Below, piece by piece: positions 9,392 to 19,547 of a stretch of DNA of 20,235 nt (its first letter is position 1; each line of letters starts with the position of its first letter). Position numbers and translations under genes: made by a program. The notes below the pieces were generated by a model. It was not told where the DNA came from, made no database searches, and saw nothing but the letters and a program-made list of their open reading frames with translations. Source of the DNA: Reticulitermes lucifugus (Eukaryota; Arthropoda; Insecta; Blattodea; Rhinotermitidae); assembly GCA_026260175.1 (NCBI GenBank), contig JAKCWW010000026.1, forward strand, positions 206,263 to 226,497. Direction: 5' to 3'.

Positions 9392-9867
9392 AATAATTCC
9401 ATGTAAGAGAAGCCTTACAATTTAGCTTAAAAACGATTAACTGAAAAAGAAAATTCGCCTCTCTCCAAAGAATCCGGAGCACATTCTCGTATTTACCTTT
9501 CAGCCAATGAGCATTGCCCCTAGCCAGTTGAATTCAGTCCATATTCTCATACTCTATTTATATAACACACATTTTAATATCACCCTCCCATCTGAGCATA
9601 CATCTCCATTTTAAATTTCCAAATAAAACTGTTTATGCACGATGCATGTAACTAATGCCTACAACAGGCCAAGCACATGACATTCCGTAAATAATTACAA
9701 AATAAGGCCTACCTTTTCTCTTACCCAGTGGGTACCAGGCAGCTCTAAGCAATTACATAAGTCTGTAGTAAGGTATTAATTTCATCAATTTGTTTTCACG
9801 CCTCGCTGAACACTGTAGTGTGTAATGCTCAAGTAGGAGGATGTTTTGTATTCATTTTAGGTGCTGT
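9392..9867. other. anonymous sequence between microsatellites
   Basis: Nothing recognised on either strand. There is a short palindrome tacccagtgggta around 9721-9733. Confidence 0.5.
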
Positions 9868-9892
9868 AATAATAATAATAATAATAATAATA
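9868..9892. repeat. (AAT)n microsatellite
   Basis: Eight uninterrupted TAA units followed by tatataat. It lies just downstream, on the minus strand, of the LINE remnant 9935-10150 and could be the expanded 3' tail of that insertion. LINE 3' ends often finish in short A-rich repeats. Confidence 0.9.
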
Positions 9893-9934
9893 TATAATAC
9901 TTAATGTAACGAATATACTCCTCTTTTTTCGATC

Positions 9935-10150
9935 ATATTTTTAATATCAACTTTAATATTACCCTCCAATTTAAGCCTGTTTTGAAAGTGTTCCCTTTCT
10001 TCAGGTTTTCTAACAAACCCTGTGAGAATTTCTATTCTCTTCGCTACTTGCCACATAAGTTCAAGAATCATTGACATAAAATGTTAATCTTCTGAATATT
10101 ACATATCCTACAATATGTTTTACTTTAGTCTGTCGATGGTAAATATAAAT
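9935..10150 (-). pseudogene. LINE C-terminal fragment D
   Basis: On the minus strand, a frame in 10069-9935 reads FVRKPEEREHFQNRLKLEGN then IKVDIKN. It aligns with the family pattern LVGKPEGKRPLGRPRRRWED then NIKMDLRE without a gap. Upstream on the same strand, the DNA around 10085-10110 (atgtaatattcagaagatta) matches the region encoding NI-KSRRL. The final DWI...WRALVN part is missing, and an AAT microsatellite follows instead. The copy is therefore truncated at both ends and decayed. Confidence 0.65.
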
Positions 10151-10825
10151 GTTCAGCATTTCCATGTTTGTCATTTTTCAGATTCTCATTTGCAGAGAAT
10201 GCTGTATATTATAATAATTTGAGGCGATTATGGATGTGGGAGGATTTGGGTCGGCCCGATTGTGACGAATTTTGAGTCATATTTTACAGAACATGAATAG
10301 GCCGATGAAAAAGTCAGTGTTCAGTCTTTCATCCTAAGGTCGAATTCGCACTGCTGGACGCAGCGCCACAGTACTCATTTGATACAATTTGAAATTAATT
10401 CTATCTCACATCTGACTGCGTTTCTTTCAAAGAAACACATTTTCAACACTGCCTTACGCATGTCGCAATAAATTAACAATTTTGAGCCAGCATTTTTAAC
10501 AGTAAGCGTCCTTACTGATGTATACTTTCATTTTTTCCCTTTATCTTCATTCCTCTCTTTCCTCCCTGTCTCTAATTCTCCAAATTCTTTCCTTTCATAT
10601 TCATGCATTATTTGTCTCTTGTTCTAAATTAGACAAGAAAATTTAAGCCCAGATTCCGGAGCTTCTATATATAGTAAAACCTTTCTGTGACAAAATATGA
10701 ATTAAATGAAAACTTGAATTTATAGTAAATTTCTCCAGTCCCACGCACATAACGTATAGTGCAACGATGACAGTTTTGTTAAACTCTCAATTTCTAATTT
10801 TTGGTTTACAAAATTATTTCATACA
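10151..10825. other. anonymous sequence with a pyrimidine-rich tract
   Basis: No gene recognised. 10525-10625 is a second C+T-rich tract on the plus strand (cctctctttcctccctgtct and similar). Confidence 0.5.
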
Positions 10826-10872
10826 TCTGTCTGTCTGTCTGTCTGCCTGACTGTCCCTCTGTCCGTCTGTGT
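10826..10872. repeat. (TCTG)n microsatellite
   Basis: Four clean TCTG units followed by degenerate units (cctg, actg, tccctctg, tccg, tctg). Confidence 0.9.
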
Positions 10873-11492
10873 ACATGTATCAGTGCGGCTCCCACTGAGC
10901 GAATGTAAGTGTAATTTGATATTGGGGATTTATATGAAAAACTGACAAAAATGCAAAATTTGGTTAAACCTAGTAAGTTTTATTGTTGCCGGCTACAGCA
11001 AATCGCCATAAAAGCACCGTCGAGAAGGTATAAACATTATGCGAAATCGCCACATTGTAACGTTATACGTACGAGCACTGCCTATCGTGGTGTACTGCAC
11101 CTACCATCAAAATGTATCTATCATCTTATTCGGAGCTCCTTTCTCCTGAAATTTGATTTATGTGCTGCTGAAAAGAGTGGGAATTCATCCGATGATATTT
11201 CATGTATAAATCGCCTTATTCTTTAGGAAAGAAAAACTGTGTATTCTTATAAATATATTCTCTTCCATCCCCTATACTGTCTAGAAGAGATTTTCTATAT
11301 ATTGCTCTAAACTTGATGGACCTGGTGACAATTTATCTGGATTGTGTTTCAGGTTTTGTGTAACCTGCCTCGCGATGGAGACCCACAGCCAAGAGGATGG
11401 AGGGGGAGGTATGCAAGAGGAGGTAGGATTGGAAGTTGGAATCTTACAATTTATGTGCGAACATGACCAGCTTTTCAGAACACTATGCGTAT
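10873..11492. other. anonymous sequence with a weak exon-like segment
   Basis: An open frame 10951-11226 has no recognisable motif. At 11353-11408 a 56-base segment is bounded by a tttcag acceptor-like and a gag|gtatgc donor-like site and contains an ATG at 11375 (METHSQEDGGGG). This is listed separately under findings and is not called a gene. Confidence 0.4.
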
Positions 11493-11515
11493 GTCTCTCT
11501 CTCTCTTTCTCTCTT
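11493..11515. repeat. (TC)n microsatellite in a pyrimidine tract
   Basis: A run of CT units with one T interruption, inside a wider C+T-rich tract that reaches about 11580 on the plus strand. Confidence 0.85.
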
Positions 11516-11783
11516 AAGTCTTCCCTCTACTTTTTCTCTTTCTATAACTTTCCTGTTTTGGTTTTCTTTTGTATTCCATGAGAGCCTTGTAAAATACTCC
11601 CTATTTATATTTTACGCTAACACTGACAGATATACGTGACAAATACCAATACAACTAGGTCAAAATTCGTTACGCAGCCCCCATGCATATATCATATTTA
11701 TTCGATAATATATCAAGTGCATACACTATATACGTCAAATTAACAAATAAATGCAATTATATGGTTTGAATTAAAAGGGGTGA

Positions 11784-11878
11784 AAAATCTTCCGAATTAA
11801 TTATTAATAATAATTATTAATTAATTAATTAATTAATTAATTAATTATGCACGGTATATATAATATAAAATCTTCCGA
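11784..11878. repeat. TTAA-repeat segment flanked by a 12-bp direct repeat
   Basis: aaaatcttccga occurs at 11784-11795 and again at 11867-11878. The 71 bases between them begin with a self-complementary aattaattattaataa... block and continue as (TTAA)n to 11847, then a short unique part ending in TA-rich sequence. The direct repeat could be a target-site duplication around a tiny insertion, or a slippage duplication. I cannot tell which. Confidence 0.6.
11794..11847. repeat. (TTAA)n microsatellite
   Basis: Pure TTAA units from about 11816 to 11847, with an imperfect TTATTAATAA lead-in on the left. Confidence 0.95.
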
Positions 11879-11904
11879 GTATTTGTCTTAAATATCGTTC
11901 CGTA

Positions 11905-12075
11905 ACAATGCGACTGGAAATGCAAAAATTCGGGAGGGCTAAGCTTAAATAACAGGACAATATTAAAAACTATCTTCAAGATATGGAAGAGATCGAGTTG
12001 ATTCAATTCAAATGGCTCAGAAGAGAGTATAATTTTCGGGCTCTTGTGAAAATGGTCATGAATTGCGTCGTACTT
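11905..12075 (+). pseudogene. LINE C-terminal fragment E
   Basis: Frame from 11932 reads GRAKLK, a stop at 11950, then QDNIKNYLQDMEE, against the family GRPRRRWEDNIKMDLREVG. Next, VDSIQMAQKR matches DWI-LAQDR. After a one-base frameshift, YNFRALVKMVMN matches the final WRALVN-VMN. Part of the preceding KPEGKRPL is visible as EMQKF. One nonsense codon and at least one frameshift show it is dead. A (TTAA)n segment lies just upstream and may mark the truncated 5' edge. Confidence 0.75.
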
Positions 12076-12795
12076 AAAAGGTGAGGAATTTCTTAATAGT
12101 CCCTTGGAAACTTACTTCCAGTAAAGATACTTGAATCAACTTTTCATAGCAACTCGAGCATATGCACATGTAATTATTCCACAATAAACAACTTCTTACT
12201 ACAGAAAAAACAGATTGGTTCAGCTGGCGCCTTATTTGTGTTATGCATATACCCAGCTCGACTGCAACACTACTTGGTGCAGACTATCCAGCTTCTAACA
12301 TTTTCTACAAAATCTGCAAAGGTAACATCCGAAAAGTTACTTGAAATGAACCACAACCGCTACTTCATCCACATTTCCATTCTCCTACCTGATTCAAGGA
12401 TGAATAAGATGAATAAAGTTTATATGATGGAAATACCCTTGTTATGTAACCCACGAATCTACAATTTTCAAACAATGACAAGCATAAAGAGCATTCCTTG
12501 AATCTTAATCATCAGTTCTCGATTATGGCTATCTAAAGTGAAGACACAACTTATAATGAGTGTTTATGCGTACATAATAATTACCTTCTGACTTCCCGTC
12601 TGCCAAATGAAACCAAATCAAATCACATCAAACCAATTTATTTGATGAGTTTCAAGCACATTCCTTTGGATGTGACTCATAAAATCAGGGAATACAGAAA
12701 AGTAAGTGTGCCGATAGGTAAGACTAAAATTTTACATGTTATGTTATGTAAAGACGAAAATTTGTCTCTAGACTAAATTAAGATCATAGATTAAT
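12076..12795. other. anonymous sequence
   Basis: No supported gene. The 87-codon frame 12238-12501 has no motif I recognise. 12604-12650 is a cryptically simple A/C/T stretch with repeated aaatcaaatc-like words. Confidence 0.5.
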
Positions 12796-13123
12796 AGCGT
12801 TTGAGAAAAATTACTGAGAGAAAATACCAGGCGCGTGGAAAAAAGTGCAAGATGAGGAGTTTCGTAGCTTGTATTCTTTTGAAGTATTATGGCTATCAAG
12901 TATAGGAGTTTAAAAATTTTGCAAGTTTAGGAGAGATGGTATGTTTAGCCTCAAGGGAAGAGATGATTTGACATATTTCTATGCAGTCTTATACAAAAGG
13001 ATGGTAACACACTGGCCTTAAAATTGTGATATCTATATTCATTTGTATTTGATTCAATTGGCAGACAATATGAAACAGTGGCTCGCTCTTGTGAACAAGG
13101 TAAGAAACATTCGAGTGCTTTAA
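12796..13123 (+). pseudogene. LINE C-terminal fragment F
   Basis: Frame 2 from 12836 reads WKKVQDEEFRSLYSFE, matching the family WRKLHNEELH-LYSSP. After a decayed middle part, 13058-13123 in the same frame reads LADNMKQWLALVNKVRNIRV, L and a TAA. This aligns residue for residue with LAQDRDQWRALVNTVMNLRV, P, so the true protein end is kept. DSI just before it, one base out of frame, corresponds to DWI. The middle (GHVARM to GRPRRRWED) cannot be followed with confidence and carries stops. The spacing is close to that of a complete tail. Confidence 0.75.
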
Positions 13124-14270
13124 GACGATATGAATTTCTGACTTACTGATTATTGCTTTAGCAATAAGAACTGGGCTACATGGATTTAGTTATAAGCCAT
13201 AGCAAAACTGTTCCCATTTTTGTTAACATTACTGTACAATTTTCATTGTGTGGAAAGGATAAATTCTTCCATAGAAAAGAAGGATTGGTCGGATAAAGAA
13301 TTCAAAGCTGGCCTCCCTCTCTCGTTCTCTACCCTTATATTTGCATAAGAAATGTCATCTGAGTAAGAAAGGAATAAAAAGGAGATGGGGAGGAGAAAAG
13401 ATCTTATGGTAGAAGTAGTAGCAGCAGCAGAGGAAACCAAACCAATCGTGAACAGAGTTAAGAAATAGGAGATGACAGACATACAGTCAATCCGTTCCTT
13501 TCTTATTTAGATAGAACAAGTTGGACAACAAAGGAGAATGTCAAGGCATATCCATGCATGCATAGCTTTCTTATGTTTGGTAGTTTGCTGGATGACTGGC
13601 TTGCCTGACACGATAACCCTAACTGATCGAGAATCATGATTCGAAAGATGTCGTGGGGAAGAAAGGAGGGTTGTATTCAGTTGCTGTTCTTCCTGTTTCT
13701 AAATATGTGTAAAATTACCGACATTACAGCATGGAAATTGCAGGGATATACTGGTAACTTCCGATACTGTTGTCCAGTAGAAAGGAGTATACGTAAGTAA
13801 TAGACAGTAAATATTTGGCAGGCTCGTGTAAAAATGGCAATAAATATACAGCTCCATAAAATGCAGGAAATTTCTTGACTTTCTTAGGACCTACTAATTT
13901 CTAAACAAAGACTCTTGCTCCACTCACATAGCAAAAGGTTTATTTTAGAATTTAACACTAAAATAAGCAGTAGTATACACTTATGTGTGTATAGATAATT
14001 ATACTGATGTGTTCCCCTTAATATGTTTTGAAGCAACTGACGCTTTTCAATTATACTTTAAAAAGAGGCCACATCAGCGCTACACTATTTAATTTCCTGC
14101 CGTCCCATGCCATAACCTTGCAGCTGAGTGAATTTAAGGTTGGAACGACACTGACACTATGCAGTAATAAAACATCGAAATATATGCAACACTTACGTCA
14201 AAGCTTTGTGAATTAAGTGTTGTATGTAACGACTCCATCAACTGCTAATTTAAGTAGCACCAGTGATAAA
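13124..14270. other. anonymous sequence
   Basis: No gene supported. The minus-strand frame 13482-13243 is serine- and leucine-rich because it crosses a purine-rich plus-strand tract (ggagatggggaggagaaaag, then agtagtagcagcagcag). A stretch at 13628-13668 has weak resemblance to the LINE part encoding ENKVLRKIFG and is noted under findings only. The frame 14028-14216 is unrecognised. Confidence 0.5.
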
Positions 14271-14435
14271 TGAATGTGTATAGGGCGTTGGCGAAATGAT
14301 ATTGACCAGGGAAAACCGAAATACTCGGAAAAACCCCTATTCGAGTATCACTTTGACCCACCACAAAATGCAGCAAAAATTGGCCTGGGATCGAACCTGG
14401 GCCTCCGTGGTGAAAGGCCAGCTACTAACAGCCAG
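14271..14435 (-). mobile_element. tRNA-derived SINE, truncated
   Basis: On the minus strand the sequence has ctggcctttcaccacggagg followed by a B box GGTTCGATCCC (14397-14387), the internal RNA polymerase III promoter element of tRNA-derived SINEs. A body follows with words such as gtgggtcaaagtgatac, gggtttttccgagtatttcgg and ttttcccctgg-like sequence. It then ends with catttcgccaacgccctata and cacattca, the tail pattern of insect SINEs I have seen. The A-box half is incomplete beyond about 14435, so the head is truncated. I cannot name the family. Confidence 0.65.
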
Positions 14436-16162
14436 AGATTATTTTTAGACTGTCAAAAGACTTATGGAGGCCACTCAATATTTAAATTGAGCTTAGGGGT
14501 TTTGAAGATAGAATTAATAAAACATTCCATCGATGCATTTTAAATTTGCATAAATACAGATTATAAACATACAAAAATTCCCCTACTTTAATAAGTACTA
14601 TACTGGTGGAAGGACTTAAAAGAGTGGAAAATGCGAAACTTTGAGAATGCAACTGATTAAGTTAAGCATTAGCGATTTTTATGAATATATTAATAAAAAT
14701 AATTAGCAAAATATATTTCTAAATTATGTAATTGGTAATCTGTAATTGTTACTATCCTTGCAGTACAGAATTAAGGCCCCTGAACGAGAGAATATTCCCA
14801 TCTTCTTCCCAAAACGTATTGTTAAAATTGTTAAGATTTATGATAGTTTCAAGTCAGCAGACAAAGGTAAACAGTTAATTAAAAAAAGAGGAGTTGTTTG
14901 ACTGAATGTTGTAAAATTTAACGGAGGTTTTGAAATTATATTTTATAGGGGAAGACAAACGACCCAGAAGATTTTAAAAATGTATTTTACAAAAACTAAT
15001 TGGTGCATATTCCCTGCACACGACGCCTATACCATTGACAGAAGAAGTACAGAGTGTGTTCCTTTACTCGAGTGTAATTCGATATGAGCTCTGTTTTATC
15101 CTCTGCACACATAAAAGTAATGCTCTGCTTCTTGAACACACACTTCCTATCACTTCACGTAAAGCATTCCCAACAGCTTTCCATATTCTCTCCTTTATAT
15201 TTTTCGATGTTGAAACTTGATGAAGGATGTAGCTATAAAATAAGAAATCGTGAGACGATTAAATCTGAAGAACTGTGCAGCCGCTACTTCCGTCAACCCG
15301 CAATTGATCCATCGATTAACCAACTGCTGGTTTAGGAACTTCGTGACCTCACTGAGATAAGTGACGACGCAACATCGTGTTGAAAGACAGCATCCTTTTC
15401 CCCGTTTTTTATTTGGGGCCTTACCCATACACACATCAGTTCCAGACAGGTAATTCCGTTTTCTACCAGCGAAGAATAAAGGTAAGTACACTGCATCATA
15501 AGTCATAAGGGAAAGTATGTTCGTCTTCGGGGAATTCCTAATGTGTTCAATCGTACGATGAGAAGTATCACTTTCTCATACTTTAACACTCGCCTGTCCA
15601 CCGTGCCACAGTGTAGAGATGTTGCTTCGACAATAATACAAATTTTGGACAGGCAGGTTTTAAACTTCATCAGGATGGTAAATGGAACAAAAAATTTATT
15701 ATATTTCACTCCATCCGTTAGCAAAATATTCTGTAACACTTTCAACTATATAGGGACGGTGGGAAACATGTCCTCTCAGAACCTTCCACACACTCGACTG
15801 CTCTAGACGCACCTCCAGACTACCCGAATTTTGAGGTCTGCATATAGGAAACCGCCAAAAACTACTGACACCTTCACTGGTACCTGGCCTATCTGCATTT
15901 TTCTTTTTGCAGAGAATTTCAGAATCTTAAAATTGTGTATACCACTATCGAATTGAAAATAACGTGTAAGAGTTTTGTGAAAAGTCTTCCTAAAACCCCA
16001 CCACACAAGAGGTCACAAATATTGTGAAATGGAACCCGACCACATAAAAGTCTTTCTCCGGTTGACACATCATTTTACTGTCATAGAAAAATTCATTTCA
16101 ATATATTTTTGCTTTACATTTGCCAAACAAAGCTTAAAGATTAAAATATACAGAATTATAAT
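14436..16162. other. anonymous sequence, many short overlapping frames
   Basis: No gene supported. Between 15035 and 16006 there are several open frames of 60-103 codons on both strands overlapping each other. None has a recognisable domain, and the antisense overlaps argue for chance. A 9-bp inverted repeat gcctgtcca/tggacaggc is present around 15592-15655. The stretch has fewer simple repeats than the rest of the window. Confidence 0.5.
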
Positions 16163-16573
16163 TTTGCGTATTGTACAAACCTTGTTGTCTCATATTAAGG
16201 GAAGAAAATCGGCTAGGAGTATACGAGAATAGGATGCTGAAGAAAATATCTGGGTCAAAGGAGGAGGAGTAAGAGGAGGAGGTGAAAATTCCAAAATGAA
16301 GCTTTGCATATTTTACACTCCTCGATAAATATCATTAGGCTGATGGTAGAAAAGAAGGTAAGGTGGGAAAACCGTGTGGCACGCATGGTAGGGACGAGAA
16401 AGGCATACGTGGTATTGGTAGCGAAGCTTGAAGAAAATGAAATGTGTGGAACAGACAGGCGTAAACGTGAGGGCGTTATTGATAAGGATCTCAAATAAAT
16501 AGAATTAGAGGGCCTGGACTGGATTTATCTGGCTCAGGATAGGAAAAAGTGGCGTGTCTTGTGGACACGATAA
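16163..16573 (+). pseudogene. LINE C-terminal fragment G, longest and best preserved copy
   Basis: 16189-16269 reads LILREENRLGVYENRMLKKI then SGSKEEE and a stop, matching LTLREE-RLRVFENKVLRKIFGPKRDE. After a frame change, 16304-16495 reads LHILHSSINIIRLMVEKKVR, WENRVARMVGTRKAYVVLVA, then KLEENEMCGTDRRKREGVID and KDLK, matching the LHALYSSP-NIIR...RWAGHVARMGESRNAYRVLVGKPEGKRPLGRPRRRWEDNIKMDL order. One in-frame TAA (16496-16498) interrupts it. The same frame then resumes with LDWIYLAQDRKKWRVL and stops at 16571-16573. About 135 codons survive. The segment at 16258-16285 has turned into a GAG/AGG-rich purine run. Weaker similarity extends left to about 16163. Confidence 0.85.
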
Positions 16574-18179
16574 TAAACTTCCAGGCTCTATAAATTAGGG
16601 AAATTGCTTGACTAGCTGAGAATTATTAGATTCTCAACAAGGCCTCTGTTGTAGGGATTCGGTAATGAATCTAGAATCTTCTAGTGCTACAAAGCAATTT
16701 TAAGTTCTCTTTCCAATGGCGCAATTTTAGGTTTTGAGTAACATTTTATTCAATTGTTTTCTGTCAGAGACTTGTACACGTCTGAAACCGCTTAGGTTAC
16801 TTGTGTTGAGTATGTGTATAAAACAAAATACAAAGATAGAATCTGACATTAAGAAATAATTACAGGGGAATCAGAAGGTTCATCAAAATTTCGAGTGGGT
16901 AACATTTTAGAATTTGATCGAAATAGCACAGGTAGTTTGCATGTCGTTACCTATGGAAAGACAGACAGTCGTAACTGCCGGCAAAAAATTAAGAATGGGT
17001 TTCCATACTTCTTTTATATAAGAATACTTAGCTAAGGAAGCTATTCGAAATAATAAGTTATGGTGCTTCAGATCTGAGTTCTAAAATTATGCGAAGCGTT
17101 TGGTTGTCTTTTGATAAACCGGTGTAATATTGCTCAATGTAATTTGATCGATGTCACTATAATTTATTACATTTTGTTTCAACTCGGAATTCTCCAGTAC
17201 GAAAATGTATTCAGAACTGGGAATCTAATATTGTCTATCATCTCGCTGATAGTTAATAACATCTGAATTTACTTTCTCTCCAATTTTATTCCACTTCATT
17301 TACTCTACAATTAAATATTCCCCATTTTCTACGAATATGTACACAAAAGAAGACGCAGTTTTGTTATTGTGTCTACTTTATACCAACTATGTTTGATGTA
17401 CAAACTCTGACAGGGAAATTAACAGAGGTATCATATATGTTTCAGCGAACTATGGCAAGATAATAAATCATGTGTGTACGTACCTAATTCTAATTTTAAG
17501 AATTTCATGGGATTACATATTGAAACAACCTCGCCTTCTCCCATTCTTATTCATGATATTTCAGATTCCAGATCTGTTTTGATATTATGGGTTTTCATGT
17601 TCGAAGTGTACTTCAGTTTGAATATGAAAGATAACATATAATCACATCTCACATATTGTTTTCTGTAATAGTACTGGAAATATACATGCATTTGCTTCTT
17701 CTTACATAATAGATGGTGATTCCACATCACTAGAATAATAATGACACAAGTTATTTGACTTCAACAAGCTTTACAAATTCATTCTCACGTTACAATATAT
17801 ATTTTTAAATTTATCAAATTTTACACCGAATCAACTGGTAATTTCAAAGTGCACTAAAATCATTCTAGTTGTTGTAAGATTTTAAAGTGATTGGAAGTAT
17901 ATGTAAAAGAAAATAAACATATGAATCACCGAACGTAAACACAATCATCACCATATAAATATACAAAGGTATGTATGTGGCCTAACAATCGTCTGAGAAT
18001 GTTTAATGCTTATGTTTCTTCGAAAAAATGTTAATAAATAGAAATGATGTTAATAAACTAATTAAAAAACGAGAGTTCTTACACAGTTCTGAAATTACCT
18101 TTCTCCCTGCTTTCCAATGCTGTAGACTACAGTAAGGAATGCATTACATCTGCCAGTTGTTTTGCAAGTTTGGGAAAAA
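16574..18179. other. anonymous AT-rich sequence
   Basis: About 1.6 kb with no open frame of note on either strand and no repeat family that I recognise. Confidence 0.55.
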
Positions 18180-18500
18180 GTGATGCTATATTTTGAGATA
18201 GGAATATAAAGTACAAGCCTATAAGAAAAAAATGTTTACGAAATATTACTAGGCCCCTAAGAACGACGAATTAGGGGAAAATTTAGGATATCATGTCATT
18301 TTTAGTAATATTCTACATAGGGAAATGGAAAAGAAAATAAGGTTGGTTAAGGTGAGCTGGGCACATGGCTAGGATGGGGGAAACAAACAAGGGTTAAGTA
18401 CGTTTGATGTAGAAAATATTACTTTGAAAATTAATAAGGAAAAGGAATGATAAAAATTAAGTTGGATGTTAGGGTATTAAGATGAGAGGATGGGAGGTTG
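18180..18500 (+). pseudogene. LINE C-terminal fragment H, heavily decayed
   Basis: The DNA at 18228-18282 (tgtttacgaaatattactag, then gcccctaagaacgacgaatt, then aggggaaaat) follows the part encoding VLRKIFGPKRDE--GEW. 18305-18330 resembles the NIIRNIK part. 18340-18382 reads ggttggttaaggtgagctgg then gcacatggctaggatggggg, matching RLRWAGHVARMGE. 18450-18475 (gataaaaattaagttggat) matches DNIKMDL. The final DWI...WRALVN part is not recognisable. Stops and frameshifts are many. The block order and spacing support common origin more than any single block does. Confidence 0.55.
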
Positions 18501-18944
18501 ATAGAACTGAGAATTCTTGTCCAATAACGGGCTATAATTCTGACAGTGATGAACATTCTGGTTGTGCTACTAAATTGTTGGTTTAAAACTTGAAATTTTA
18601 CATTATAAAAACCACGGGAAGGTTTTACATTTTTATGCTGGTATTATTGTTATTTTGTATTAAAATCTAATTTCTAGAAAGAAATAAAATGACTTACTAC
18701 CGTTTGGTGTAAGATATACACACAGTTCCGACGAACACGTTTCAAATTATCTGAATATCGCAATGAATGATATTCCAAATGTTATGACATGTTTGACTAT
18801 GGCCACCAATTCATACTCCACACACACATCGCAAGGACCACTGTAACCAATGTGTTCAGAGTGGAGATGTACCTTGCGATGAGGTTCCTGAACTGTAGGA
18901 TTCCTAAACTGCAAAACCGTATTAGCTGGACAGTTACCGACTAC
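18501..18944. other. anonymous sequence
   Basis: No gene supported. The 69-codon frame 18789-18998 has no recognisable motif. Confidence 0.5.
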
Positions 18945-19440
18945 TCAAGGGCGTCAATTAATCAGTTAATGCCAGTAAGCTCATTAACAAATATTTAACA
19001 AATTTCACTTCGCAACAGGAATAAAATCAACCACTGAATGACATGCTGACTGATCCACACTCTGACTCTGGCTAAATGATGTGATGATTTACTAATATAG
19101 CAGCTAATTGAAAATTAAGTCTTTGAGGTTTTCACAGCGGTGTTTTCAGGAATCCATTCCCCTGGGAAATGACACCGTCAATGGATGTGCTTTCCTCTAC
19201 AATTTGAAGGCACTAATTTCCTTCGAAACCTCGATAGCCGAATATACAGTGATACGGCTTCATATCCCAGAAGAAATGGAATCTTCATCTGACTGCTTAG
19301 CCATCTGAATGACAAGCTAATTAACAATACCTGACAACCTCACTAATTAACTAACTGCTTGACACGCTGACTGATGTGTCTCACTAGCTTAATGATTAAC
19401 TACCATAGTGATTAGCTCCTATATGACAACAAGAGTAGCC
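18945..19440. repeat. cryptically simple region of degenerate CTGACTAATTAA-like words
   Basis: Words such as aattaatcagttaat, ctgactgat, ctcattaaca, ctaattaac, actaattaactaactgc, gctgactgatg and cttaatgattaac recur in two clusters, 18950-19080 and 19305-19420. They fit a decayed tandem repeat with a unit near 10-14 bases. The middle (19108-19308) is ordinary and carries a 66-codon frame without a recognisable motif. Confidence 0.4.
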
Positions 19441-19547
19441 ATTAGTCAATGGAACTGTAGAATTTAAATTACGTATGTTAAGTGAACATAGAGATTATGG
19501 CTCAGAAATACTCGTAATTCAGTTAAGGGCTTCAAAAAATAGCGATA
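19441..19547. other. anonymous sequence
   Basis: Nothing recognised between the degenerate repeat and the next LINE remnant. Confidence 0.5.

Noticed and set aside
9279..9482. Minus-strand frame with a run of isoleucines as a membrane protein
   Set aside because: The hydrophobic run is the translated ATT microsatellite.
14387..14397. B-box sequence as part of a true tRNA gene
   Set aside because: No acceptor stem or complete D and anticodon arms can be formed, and the sequence continues into a SINE-like body.
15035..16006. Cluster of 60-103-codon frames on both strands as a gene
   Set aside because: The frames overlap antisense to each other, show no shared domain and lack convincing splice or poly(A) context.
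1090..18255. Recurrent AGGCCT words (for example 1096, 1745, 2896, 4545, 9705, 16640) as a functional motif
   Set aside because: About six occurrences is only mildly above expectation for the base composition, and there is no consistent spacing or context.
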